Source of the DNA: JANOAR01 sp031411235
GTDB taxonomy: Bacteria > Verrucomicrobiota > Verrucomicrobiia > Verrucomicrobiales > Verrucomicrobiaceae
Direction of reading: 5' to 3'
Length of the DNA stretch: 57,700 bases
Assembly: GCA_031411235.1 (NCBI GenBank)
Contig: JANOAR010000086.1
Coordinates: 1-57,700 of the forward strand
The notes below the pieces were generated by a model. That model searched no databases. It had not been told where the DNA came from and saw only the letters and a program-made list of their open reading frames with translations. The translations under genes were made by a program, and so were the position numbers. Shown in pieces: positions 30,161 to 40,719 of this stretch (positions within the stretch are counted from its first letter, which is position 1; each line of letters starts with the position of its first letter).

Positions 30161-32512
30161 TTACTTCACGCTGCCGAGTTCTTCGATCTTCACCTCGTCG
30201 AGTTTATACTCACCGGGATGCTGGAGGAAGATGGTGAAGCTGATGGTCTTTGTTTCTTCAGGCGTGAGAATGAAGTGCGGGAAGGTGTGCCATGCTTTGA
30301 CGTGCTCGTGTGCGCCGACGCCGCTCCAGTGATTGCGCGTGAGGGCCTTGTTCTTCGCATCGCGGAAGATGACTCGGGTGCGTGGGGCGATGGGTGGCTC
30401 GCCGCGTGTGGTAGCGTCGGCATCATCGGTGGTGGTGACTTGGATGGGGGAGGGATCGTTCCAATGCGCGAGCATGATGCGGTAGCTGGTGCTGGGCTTG
30501 ACCTCGACGGTGTAGCTGAGGGATCCCGTGCTGCCTTCTACGATGTGGATGTGCTGCTGCCCGTCTTTGATCTCGCGGGTGGCGCTACCTGTCGCCGTCC
30601 AGCGCTCTTTGCCGAAGCTGCGCACCACGGATTTACCCGTGAGCAAACTGTGCGCAAGCTGAGCGAGTGGGCCGTTGGGAGCAATGGCTTGCGCTTCGGC
30701 GGCATCACCGAGGTCAAGATTGGCACAGAGACTTGGCGCGTAGCTTTCGAGTCGGTCACGCACGGCTTGGCGCTGCTGGATGAGAGCGAGCAAAGTCTTC
30801 GCATCCTCGGCGCTGCTCTGCGCATCGGATTCTAATTTCGCAGCGACGAACATGCCGCGCACGGTGGTGATGAGCAGTTCGTGTTGATCCATGAGTCGCT
30901 GCAAACGTGCCTTCTCATCGGCATTGAGTTCGCTGGCTGCTGCGGTGTCGATGAGCTTCGTCGCAGCGTCGAGCACGGGTTCATAGGCGGAGAGAATATA
31001 GGCCTGTGAGCCGAGGCCGGGATGTTTTCTCAATGCAATGCGAATGGCGGCGATGCTGGTGTCGAGCGGTGAGGACTTGGCTTTGGCTAGGCGAGACTCC
31101 AGCAAGCCATAGTAGGCCTGAACCTGCGGCGCGGCTTTGCCATAGAGTGCGCGGTAGTAGTTCGTGGCGAGCGCGTTTGTATCGGCATCGGCATCCCACA
31201 TGAGTCGCGCCATGAGTAGGTGCCCCGCGCCGAGTTGTTCATAGCTCTGTCCCATGTAGAGATAGCCGCCCTCCATGCCGATTTTGACTTCGGCGCGGAG
31301 GCGCTCCACGAGATGCTGCGTCATGGGCGCGATGAGATTGAGTGATGAATCCGGCGAGTAGTAGATGTCATACTTCGCGAGATGCTTCGCTCCCGCCCGC
31401 CACTGCTGCTCCATCGCGTGTTCCTCGGGCCAGCCGATGCCTTGATGAAAGGCGGTGTTGGTGGCGTGGACGAGGTAGAGATTCGGGTGCGGCTTCACGT
31501 TTACGGGCGGCTCGCGGTAGAAGCTGTATGCGTAGGCTCCGAGCAGCTTGGTGGGATGCACCTTTACCACGCGCTCGGCGATGGCGTTGTAAAAGGTGAT
31601 GAGCCTATCCGTGAGGCTCTTGCCGCCATGATCCAGTGCGAGGCACTGTGCGCAGGTGCAGAAGCCGCTGCCGTCATTCGGCGAGAGCGAGAACATGTCG
31701 CGGCTGGGCTGCGCGTTGAAGAAGTCGATGGCGGCCTTGGCGAAAACGTCGATGACCTCGACGTTCGAGGTGCAAACTTGGCCACCGTGATGCTCCATGT
31801 AGTAGGCGGTTCTGCGCTTGCCGTCGATCTCTGCAAACCACTCTGGGTGCGCTTTGCCATAGGTCTCCACGGGCATAATTTGATACCACGAATGGCTGTG
31901 CGAAACCGTGTGGCTGTGCCCAAGCCGCAACCGCCGCGCGAACATATCCTCGGCACACATTCCCTCTGGCGAGTAGGCCAGACGGCGATACGTCCATGCC
32001 GGTGCGGTGTCGATGTCGAGGTCTGGCACGAGCCCGCGTTCATGCTTTGGCACGATGGTGCCGAGCTTGTCGTGCCAGAGAAACTGGATACCCATGCAAC
32101 GCTCCAAAAAATCGCACACACCACTCAGCGTGCCCGTCTGTGTGGCGCTGACGCGCTTCGGTTGCAATGAGCCTCGTGGCACATCCATGCCGACGATGTG
32201 GATGTCTGCGCCGATGGTTTTCAACCGATAGCCCTCGGGCCTGAGTCCAGCGGTGGTGACGCCTGCACGCGCTGACCATTCGTTGCTGCCTGTGAACACA
32301 TGGTTGCGCCCAGCGGTTGGCTGCGTGACGAGCGGCAACTCCGTGCCTGAGGTCGCTTTGATCCAGGTGCGCAACTCGCGAGCAGCGAACATGGTCGCTG
32401 GATTTGCATCGGCGGCGCAGACGATCTCGTAGTCGCTCTGGCCACCGTCGAAGAGGATGCGTTCATGGGCGACGGCACAGGTGGCGAAGAGAAGGAATAG
32501 ACTGCGAATCAT
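30161..32512 (-). CDS. DUF4838 secreted protein (GH20/alpha-glucuronidase-like)
   Basis: A 783-residue exported protein. A signal peptide (SLFLLFATCAVA) is followed by the N-terminal fold shared with alpha-glucuronidases and GH20 enzymes (AARELRTWIKATSGTELPL), then the DUF4838 barrel-like region: CDFLERCMGIQFLWHDKLGT, MFSLSPNDGSGFCTCAQC, and YDIYYSPDSSLNLIAPM. The C-terminal 120 residues look like a carbohydrate-binding beta-sandwich. A glycosidase role is likely from fold relatives; catalytic activity and substrate are unproven. The ATG at 32512 gives a proper signal peptide, unlike the longer frame starting at 32587. It leads a leftward set with the propeller gene, and is divergent from the rhodanese gene. 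Confidence 0.85.
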   Translation of the reverse strand: MIRSLFLLFATCAVAHERILFDGGQSDYEIVCAADANPATMFAARELRTWIKATSGTELPLVTQPTAGRNHVFTGSNEWSARAGVTTAGLRPEGYRLKTIGADIHIVGMDVPRGSLQPKRVSATQTGTLSGVCDFLERCMGIQFLWHDKLGTIVPKHERGLVPDLDIDTAPAWTYRRLAYSPEGMCAEDMFARRLRLGHSHTVSHSHSWYQIMPVETYGKAHPEWFAEIDGKRRTAYYMEHHGGQVCTSNVEVIDVFAKAAIDFFNAQPSRDMFSLSPNDGSGFCTCAQCLALDHGGKSLTDRLITFYNAIAERVVKVHPTKLLGAYAYSFYREPPVNVKPHPNLYLVHATNTAFHQGIGWPEEHAMEQQWRAGAKHLAKYDIYYSPDSSLNLIAPMTQHLVERLRAEVKIGMEGGYLYMGQSYEQLGAGHLLMARLMWDADADTNALATNYYRALYGKAAPQVQAYYGLLESRLAKAKSSPLDTSIAAIRIALRKHPGLGSQAYILSAYEPVLDAATKLIDTAAASELNADEKARLQRLMDQHELLITTVRGMFVAAKLESDAQSSAEDAKTLLALIQQRQAVRDRLESYAPSLCANLDLGDAAEAQAIAPNGPLAQLAHSLLTGKSVVRSFGKERWTATGSATREIKDGQQHIHIVEGSTGSLSYTVEVKPSTSYRIMLAHWNDPSPIQVTTTDDADATTRGEPPIAPRTRVIFRDAKNKALTRNHWSGVGAHEHVKAWHTFPHFILTPEETKTISFTIFLQHPGEYKLDEVKIEELGSVK

Positions 32513-32643
32513 GCGGGTGAATCTCAAACGTATCGTGTGGCCATGAACAATCGCCTTGAAGAGCAGCGTTGTGTTTCGACGATGCAACGCCTTCTGTTGC
32601 GCTCAAAATTACAATCACCGTCCACGGTTTAACCCCACTCCCC

Positions 32644-32988
32644 ATGCCCATCGACCTACCGCTAGAATTAACCGTCGAAGACCTCAATGAACGCCTTGAA
32701 GGAGGCAAGCCAGCGGGCTTGCGTTTGATCGACTGCCGAGAGCTGGATGAGTGGCACATCTGCCATCTCGAAGGAGCCGAGCTGCTGCCGCTGAGTCACT
32801 TTATGGAAGAGGTGAAACTCAAGCTGACGGATCCAAGTCAGGAGATTTTGGTTTATTGCCACCATGGCATGAGATCCATGCGAGCAACGCAATGGCTGCG
32901 GCAGCAGGGGTATGCGAAGGCCCAAAGTGTGGCGGGCGGTATCGAGGCGTGGGCGGAACGGATCGAGCCGACCATGGCGAGGTACTGA
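32644..32988 (+). CDS. Single-domain rhodanese-like sulfurtransferase
   Basis: A 114-residue cytoplasmic rhodanese domain: LRLIDCRELDEWHICHLEGA (the D-x-R-E-xx-E-xx-x-H-I element), LPLSHF, and the catalytic loop YCHHGMRSM with Cys72. The HHGMRS loop is typical of GlpE-like or PspE-like single-domain rhodaneses that move a persulfide sulfur to acceptors such as thiols. ATG 32644 is chosen as it starts the conserved domain. A zinc-ribbon protein gene follows after 35 bases in the same direction, so the two may be cotranscribed. Confidence 0.9.
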   Translation: MPIDLPLELTVEDLNERLEGGKPAGLRLIDCRELDEWHICHLEGAELLPLSHFMEEVKLKLTDPSQEILVYCHHGMRSMRATQWLRQQGYAKAQSVAGGIEAWAERIEPTMARY

Positions 32989-33023
32989 GACCTGAGCGCC
33001 AAGTTAGGCTACAGTCGCAGGCC

Positions 33024-33314
33024 ATGAAAAATTTGCCCATAGAGCTTTGCAAACCGGACGTTTGTCCGAAGTGTGGCGGCACTGATTTGCGGCGCATTAT
33101 TTATGGACGCCCGACTGCGGAGTCCATGCAGCGGCTCGAGCGTGGCGAGGTGTGCTTGGGTGGTTGCTTTATCCAGCCTTGGCTGCCGGATTGGCGCTGC
33201 CATTCCTGTCGGCACGAGTGGTTCGTTGCCGACGATCCCGGCAAGCAGGAGTTGGAGAGATTGTTGCAGAGCATTATTGAGAGAGCAGATGCACAACGAA
33301 AACCGACAGTCTAA
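33024..33314 (+). CDS. Small zinc-ribbon protein
   Basis: A 96-residue protein with two cysteine pairs, CPKCGG (residues 14-17) and CHSC near residue 60, that would form a zinc ribbon, plus other cysteines (C9, C44, C48). The tryptophan-rich middle (FIQPWLPDWRCHSCRHEW) resembles small zinc-ribbon proteins of unknown role found next to metabolic genes. The frame continues upstream, but in an alternative reading of the rhodanese gene; ATG 33024 is the sensible start. Function not recognised. Confidence 0.75.
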   Translation: MKNLPIELCKPDVCPKCGGTDLRRIIYGRPTAESMQRLERGEVCLGGCFIQPWLPDWRCHSCRHEWFVADDPGKQELERLLQSIIERADAQRKPTV

Positions 33315-33470
33315 CATTGCTGTAGCGAACCCAGCCATCGAGATCCTGTTGCAATCCACGCCTCCCGCAGGCTGGATCGCTGAGCTTGGATCTTTAGCAA
33401 ACCTACTTCGAGAAGGTTGTTTCTCGCCTTCCTCATTGTCTCCTCGCCTCACTGTTTTAGAGTTCGGACT

Positions 33471-34154
33471 ATGGAAACGGGGCTCAAGGTCATCATGGCG
33501 GGCGATCAATTCGGTGCGGCTGCGGGCAGCATCGTCGCGCTGGAGAGTGGGCTATCGCTGGAGGAACTGGAGCATGGATTGGACTGGGTGCGCTGGCTGT
33601 TGCAGAGCGTGCGGCAGCGTTGCGAGGGAATTTGTTTTTGCCCCAGTAGCAGCCAAGTCGGTACCGTGCATGGCGAGTGGCGGGTGTTTGTGCGAGATCG
33701 TTTTGAACCTGGGCATGGCCCTATGCTACGCCATGCTGCGGGACTCGCAGCGACCAGCGGTGTCACGGCTCTGGCTGAGCTGGCGAGGACGTGGTCGAGG
33801 CAGCTCACGCCACGAGAGAAATTGACCTCCACAGAGGCGGGCCTGACGCTGCTGCGGGCCACACAGGGGGCTAAGTATCAAGGTGCCTTGGGGCGTTACC
33901 GAGTGCTGGTAGATGAGGGGAATGCCATCGCGGATTGTTTTATCATTTGGGCGCTGGTGGGGCAGCTTTTTCAGCTCACGCCGATCAACCTTTTGGCCGA
34001 GGCGATGCGCCTGGAATGGGAGCTGGGCGTGCGCGATCTCGACATCATGCCCGAGCCCCATGGGGAGTATTCTATCGCTAGCGCGGTGACGCGTATGGCT
34101 CGCGGGCATAACCATGAACCCAGGGTGCTGACGAGAGAGCGCAGGGTGGGGTGA
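33471..34154 (+). CDS. Hypothetical protein
   Basis: A 227-residue soluble protein that I do not recognise. It is mainly helical with no signal peptide or membrane segment: LEELEHGLDWVRWLLQSVRQRCEG, then MLRHAAGLAATSGVTALAELARTW, and a final helix NLLAEAMRLEWELGV. The last 30 residues (ITARMARG-like, then basic) are probably flexible. Start codons at 33471 and 33495 are both possible; neither has a clear ribosome binding site. The gene follows the zinc-ribbon gene by 156 bases in the same direction. No function is claimed. Confidence 0.6.
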   Translation: METGLKVIMAGDQFGAAAGSIVALESGLSLEELEHGLDWVRWLLQSVRQRCEGICFCPSSSQVGTVHGEWRVFVRDRFEPGHGPMLRHAAGLAATSGVTALAELARTWSRQLTPREKLTSTEAGLTLLRATQGAKYQGALGRYRVLVDEGNAIADCFIIWALVGQLFQLTPINLLAEAMRLEWELGVRDLDIMPEPHGEYSIASAVTRMARGHNHEPRVLTRERRVG

Positions 34155-34296
34155 GTCGTGTTTGAGCATGTTTTGCCGCTGCGAATTCTAGCGTCGCTCT
34201 GTCACCCGAGCCTGCTCACTTTGCGCCAACTCGACGCGGTCTGAGGTGCGCTACGGGTTATACCCCATTGCCTGCCAAAGACCGAAACACAAGGCT

Positions 34297-34319
34297 AGCA
34301 GTGCCTATTGGGCATTGCT
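34297..34319. promoter_or_regulatory. Dyad upstream of clpB
   Basis: agcagtgcc and ggcattgct face each other across five bases, with one mismatch. It lies 49 bases before the clpB start, where a regulator might bind. It does not match the CIRCE element (TTAGCACTC...GAGTGCTAA) recognised by HrcA, so any regulator is unknown. Confidence 0.25.
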
Positions 34320-34367
34320 CGATAGCGTGGCATGATCCTCGCAAGTGTTTCCCCTCAACCACACCTT

Positions 34368-36974
<2,607 letters not shown>

Positions 36975-36979
36975 GGTAC

Positions 36980-37015
36980 AAAAAAGCGCACTCAGGATCA
37001 CTCCTGAGTGCGCTT
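36980..37015 (-). terminator. Rho-independent terminator of the outer-membrane protein gene
   Basis: A perfect 14-bp stem, aagcgcactcagga (36984-36997) and tcctgagtgcgctt (37002-37015), closes the tetraloop tcac. On the minus strand the stem is followed by six U residues (a-run 36980-36985), so it terminates the leftward gene 37651-37061. On the plus strand it could slow readthrough from clpB, but it lacks a U-run there. Confidence 0.9.
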
Positions 37016-37060
37016 ATGGATTTCAAATCGAAGGCAGCGGACAAGTCGCCAGCAGCGTGA

Positions 37061-37651
37061 TTAGAACTTGAAGCGCATACCGGCTTGGATGGAGGTAGCG
37101 TCTTCTGTGTAAAGGCCAGTCACGCCGAGATCGACGTTAGGGCACACTTCATAGTAGGCGCTGACGAAACCACCCCACTGGTTGTTGTCGTCGTAGCAAT
37201 AGAGCTTCGCGCCAGCGTGCAACTCCAAGCAGCCGAACTTGGCGCGCAAGTGAGGACGAGCGTAGAAGATGGTTTCGGATTCGTCGAATTGCGCACCTGC
37301 TTCGAGCACGATATCGATGTTCTCAGCGATAGGTGTGAAGAAACCAGCGCCAGCGGTGTAGCCCCAGATGTCGTCGCCATCCAACTCGAGCACGGATGCC
37401 GTGCCTGTGACATAAATGTGGGCGAAGGGCGAGTAGGTCAGTTCCAGGTTGGCACCATCAAGATCCTCACCTTCATCGGCCCAGATGTGGACGTAGTCGG
37501 CTTCGACAGTGTTGTAGGCGATGCCACCGGGGCAAGCCACGGGAGGAGCCATAGGAGCGACTGCTTTGCTGGACTTGCCAGAAGTACCAGCGGTAGCCGT
37601 GGAGACAGCAGCGATTGCCAGGAGGCAACTGATTGCGAGTGATTTGATCAT
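37061..37651 (-). CDS. Outer-membrane beta-barrel protein
   Basis: A 196-residue protein with a signal peptide (LAISCLLAIAAVSTATA). The mature part alternates aromatic and polar residues in short strands (ANLELTYSPFAHIYVTGTASVL, ETIFYARPHLRAKFG, GFVSAYYEVCPNVDLGVTGLY) and ends in MRFKF, the terminal phenylalanine signal for barrel assembly. It is probably a small porin-like or adhesion barrel; the family is not recognised. A proline/alanine-rich stretch follows the signal peptide. The gene has its own terminator and a separate upstream region. Confidence 0.78.
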   Translation of the reverse strand: MIKSLAISCLLAIAAVSTATAGTSGKSSKAVAPMAPPVACPGGIAYNTVEADYVHIWADEGEDLDGANLELTYSPFAHIYVTGTASVLELDGDDIWGYTAGAGFFTPIAENIDIVLEAGAQFDESETIFYARPHLRAKFGCLELHAGAKLYCYDDNNQWGGFVSAYYEVCPNVDLGVTGLYTEDATSIQAGMRFKF

Positions 37652-37737
37652 GTTTGTTGGTTCGGTTTGGTTGTTGTTTGAGCATCAAGATGAGCCGCAG
37701 AAACATCTGCGAACCACCGCGCCTTCACACTGTAGCC

Positions 37738-37763
37738 AGTATAAAGATTTGAAAATCTAACAA
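37738..37763 (-). promoter_or_regulatory. Possible promoter of the outer-membrane protein gene
   Basis: On the minus strand, tatact (37743-37738) is a good -10 candidate, with ttgtta (37763-37758) upstream but at a short spacing of 14 bases. The small palindrome agatttgaaaatct (37745-37758) lies between them and could be an operator. The region is AT-rich compared with its surroundings and lies about 90 bases before the start. Confidence 0.3.
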
Positions 37764-37924
37764 CCCACACCTAGCAAATCAAACATCTTTTCATCGCTCA
37801 TCCCCTATCCTGGGAGTGGCCTCGCGACTAGCCTTCCCTCGCTCCCACGATTTTGGGCTCACTTGCACAGCCTTCGATTCCTCGGTTGCTTCCCTCATTA
37901 TCTTTGCCTTCATTGCGACCCCTT

Positions 37925-38665
37925 ATGAGCAAAATAAAGATATTGGTGACGGGTAGCAAAGGCCGCATGGGCCAAGCCGTCATACGTGCCACCGAAGCCG
38001 ACACCGACACCGTCGTAGGAGCCACCATCGACCTCGGCGACTCCCTCGCCGACGCCCTCGCCCAGTGCGACGCCGTCATCGACTTCACCACCCACCACTT
38101 CAGCACTGAGCTAGTCAGCGCCTGCATCCAGCAGCAAAAACCCCTCATCATGGGCACCACTGGCCACACCGCCGAAGAACTCGCCCGCCTCCGCGCCGCC
38201 AGCGTCACCACGCCCATCGTCCTCGCGCCCAACTTCAGCATCGGCGTCAACACCCTCTTTTACCTCACCCGCAAAGCCTGCGAAATCCTCGGTGAGGACT
38301 TCGATCTCGAAGTCGTCGAGATGCACCACAATAAAAAGACCGACTCCCCCAGTGGCACTGCCCGCCGCCTCGGCGAAATTTTAGCTGAAGCCAGCAGCCT
38401 CGACTACGGCAGCGATACCCGGCATGGCCGCGTGGGCGATGTGGGAGCGAGAACCAAGCGCGAGATCGGTATGCACGCCGTACGCGGCGGCGACGTCGTT
38501 GGCGACCACACCGTTATTTTTGCCGCCCAAGGCGAGCGAGTCGAGCTAACCCACAAAGCCAGCAGCCGCGACACCTTCGCCACCGGAGCCGTGCGAGCTG
38601 CGAAATGGCTCATGACGCAGAAGCCCGGCCTGTATGACATGCAGGACGTGCTGGGCCTGCGGTAG
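37925..38665 (+). CDS. dapB: 4-hydroxy-tetrahydrodipicolinate reductase
   Basis: Reduces the dihydrodipicolinate-type intermediate with NAD(P)H in lysine and diaminopimelate synthesis. The 246-residue protein starts at ATG 37925 (MSKIKILVTGSKGRMGQAVI), giving the nucleotide-binding G-x-x-GRMG loop, then DFTTHHFST, IMGTTGHT, PNFSIGVN and the substrate and active-site motif VEMHHNKKTDSPSGTA with the conserved His-His-Lys-Lys. Length is normal. The frame extends upstream but the extra residues are not protein-like. It is monocistronic, downstream of the outer-membrane gene in the opposite direction. Confidence 0.96.
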   Translation: MSKIKILVTGSKGRMGQAVIRATEADTDTVVGATIDLGDSLADALAQCDAVIDFTTHHFSTELVSACIQQQKPLIMGTTGHTAEELARLRAASVTTPIVLAPNFSIGVNTLFYLTRKACEILGEDFDLEVVEMHHNKKTDSPSGTARRLGEILAEASSLDYGSDTRHGRVGDVGARTKREIGMHAVRGGDVVGDHTVIFAAQGERVELTHKASSRDTFATGAVRAAKWLMTQKPGLYDMQDVLGLR

Positions 38666-38827
38666 TCGCAGAGAGCGCACCTGGGATGATAACCGAAAAA
38701 CTTGGGTGATGGTGTGGCAGGAGCGTCGGGAGGCGGGGAAGGGGGCGCTAGGGCGACGAGTGGCCAGGGGAGTTATTGATCCTAATCAGAGCACCCGCCC
38801 TCACGGGGCAAGGTTACTGGGGCTTGC

Positions 38828-39502
38828 CTATTTCGCCTTGGCTTCTTCTTCCTGCACGATCTGGGTCATGGGTTTGGCGTCGTCCTCGGCGGCTTGGGCG
38901 TCCATTTGGCCGCTGCTTTTCATGCGCATAGAGCGGACTTTTCTGGACATAGCTTTGCCAGTGCTGCGGATGCTGGAGCGGGAGTAACAAACATCGGCGC
39001 TGCTGTGGCGATCCATGTTCATGGCTCCGGCGGTGGCGATGGCGTCTTGGTTGGCGGCGAGGAAGATGAAGTCCCAGTTTTTTTCGTCGCGATAGAGGCG
39101 GATGAGGTCGCTGATGTGTTTGTTGGTGTAGTCAGTGGAGGCGTTTTCTTCGCCATCGGTGAAGATGGCGAGGATGACTTTGCCGGGGCGCTCGGCTTCG
39201 GGTTGGGCTTGGAGGCGGGCGTCGGTTTCTTTGATGGTGCGGCCTATGGCGTCGAGCAGGGCGGTGCTGCCGCGCGGGGTGTAGGTGGCGGCGGTGAGCT
39301 GGGGAACTTCAGCGAGGGGGAGGGCGAAGATGGGGGTTTCGTAGTGGTCGTCGAACTGCACGAGGGTGAGTCGGGCTTGGCCGGGGACGTCGAGTTGGGT
39401 CTTGATAAAGTCGTTGAAGGCGGCGACGGCGGGCTCTTGCATGGGGGCCATGGAGCCGGAGCGATCGAGGATGTAGGCGAGTTCGGTGAGGTGTGGATTC
39501 AT
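38828..39502 (-). CDS. VWA-domain protein
   Basis: A 224-residue von Willebrand factor type A protein. The metal-ion-dependent adhesion site is complete: DRSGSM (13-18) with the D-x-S-x-S core, a threonine in PRGST, and Asp in FTDGEEN. The last 60 residues are polar and low in structure (SSADVCYSRSSIRSTGK and then acidic/basic). No signal peptide: the form starting at 39502 begins MNPHLTELAYILDRSG, directly in the first strand. A longer start at 39586 is unlikely. It is divergent from a WYL-domain regulator gene with 76 bases between the starts. Confidence 0.85.
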   Translation of the reverse strand: MNPHLTELAYILDRSGSMAPMQEPAVAAFNDFIKTQLDVPGQARLTLVQFDDHYETPIFALPLAEVPQLTAATYTPRGSTALLDAIGRTIKETDARLQAQPEAERPGKVILAIFTDGEENASTDYTNKHISDLIRLYRDEKNWDFIFLAANQDAIATAGAMNMDRHSSADVCYSRSSIRSTGKAMSRKVRSMRMKSSGQMDAQAAEDDAKPMTQIVQEEEAKAK

Positions 39503-39578
39503 AAGGTCGCTATCATCGCATGGGGGGTGGGACATTGGCAGGGTGACAGCCGCAGTTTTTTGAAGTATTTTCGTAAAC

Positions 39579-40634
39579 ATGGCCAAAGTATCTGCTTCCA
39601 GAAATCCACGAGCTAAGGTTTCGCACTCTCTGCCGTCCTCTCGCTCGGGGGCGAGCCGTCCGGCGCTGTGGCGGGTGATGGAGATTCACAAGATTGTGCG
39701 GTTGGGACGATTCCCTAACTGCTCGACGTTGGCGAAGGAGATCGAGGTGACGGCGAAGACGATTCAGCGGGATGTGAACTTCATGCGCGATCAGTTGGGG
39801 CTGCCGCTGGAGTATGATGCGATCCAGCGCGGCTACCACTACACGCGGGAGGTGCATGAGTTCCCGATGCTGCACCTTTCGCGCAATGATCTGGTGGCGT
39901 TGTTCCTGGCGCGTCATGCGCTGGAACCGCTGCGGGGGACTCGGCTGGAGAGGATGCTGGCGGAGAGTTTTAACAAGATCGCTGGGGCGTGCCCTGGGGA
40001 GGTGTCGATTCAGTGGCTGGAGCTGGATGAGGCGTTTTCGGTGAAGGCGTCGGGTGTGCTGCCTGCGGATGTGACGCTGTTTAGCGATGTGCTGGATGCG
40101 GTGCTGGCACGGCGCGAGGTGGCTTTTGATTACCACAAGCTGGAAGCTTCAAAACCTGAGCGTCGGACGGTGCAACCGTACCATGTGGGGCAAATAGAGC
40201 ATGGCTGGTACCTGCTGGCGTATGATCCGCAGCGCAAGGCGATGCGGACGTTTGCACTGCAACGGATCACGCAGTTGCAGGTGCTGGGGGCGAAATTTAA
40301 ACGAGACCCTGCCTTCAACGCGAGGGATCATTTGGGCGGCGGTTTTGGGGTGTGGAGCTATGGCGAGGATGAGCCGCAGGCCCACGAGGTGAGCATTCGT
40401 TTTGAAGGCTATGCGGCGCGGGTGGTGGCGGAGCGGCTATGGCATTCGTCGCAGGAGATCGTGTCGCTGGCGGAGGATGGCAGCGCCATTGAGTTCCAAG
40501 CAAGGCTCTCGGGGCTGGAGGAGATCACGCGTTGGGTGCTGAGCTGGGGCAGCAAGGCGCAGGTGCTGGGGCCACCAGAGCTGAAGAAGCGGGTGAGGGA
40601 TGAGCTGGGGAAGATGATGGATGCTGCTGGTTGA
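39579..40634 (+). CDS. HTH-WYL domain transcriptional regulator
   Basis: A 351-residue regulator. The winged-helix region (about residues 30-75) has LWRVMEIHKIVRLGRFP and VTAKTIQRDVNFMRDQLGLP, the DeoR-like pattern; the WYL domain (about 165-280) carries GWYLLAYD (209-216) with Trp210-Tyr-Leu. WYL domains sense small ligands or nucleic acids, and such proteins control DNA-damage, phage-defence and other stress genes. The gene is divergent from a VWA-protein gene with only 76 bases between the starts, so it may control that promoter. The N-terminal 28 residues are Ser/Arg-rich and of doubtful reality, but ATG 39579 is the only well-placed start. Confidence 0.87.
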   Translation: MAKVSASRNPRAKVSHSLPSSRSGASRPALWRVMEIHKIVRLGRFPNCSTLAKEIEVTAKTIQRDVNFMRDQLGLPLEYDAIQRGYHYTREVHEFPMLHLSRNDLVALFLARHALEPLRGTRLERMLAESFNKIAGACPGEVSIQWLELDEAFSVKASGVLPADVTLFSDVLDAVLARREVAFDYHKLEASKPERRTVQPYHVGQIEHGWYLLAYDPQRKAMRTFALQRITQLQVLGAKFKRDPAFNARDHLGGGFGVWSYGEDEPQAHEVSIRFEGYAARVVAERLWHSSQEIVSLAEDGSAIEFQARLSGLEEITRWVLSWGSKAQVLGPPELKKRVRDELGKMMDAAG

Positions 40635-40719
40635 GCGGGCGCACCCATGTCTGAAAGCTCATTGAAAATTGACCATTGGAAAATGGGGCGGGGAACCTTG
40701 GCCGATCAAGACTTGCCCG

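Noticed and set aside
34155..34367. CIRCE heat-shock element before clpB
   Set aside because: No TTAGCACTC/GAGTGCTAA pair is present; only a different dyad at 34297-34319.
36980..37015. Terminator of clpB
   Set aside because: The stem is suitable, but the U-run is on the minus-strand side only, so the main role is termination of the leftward outer-membrane gene.
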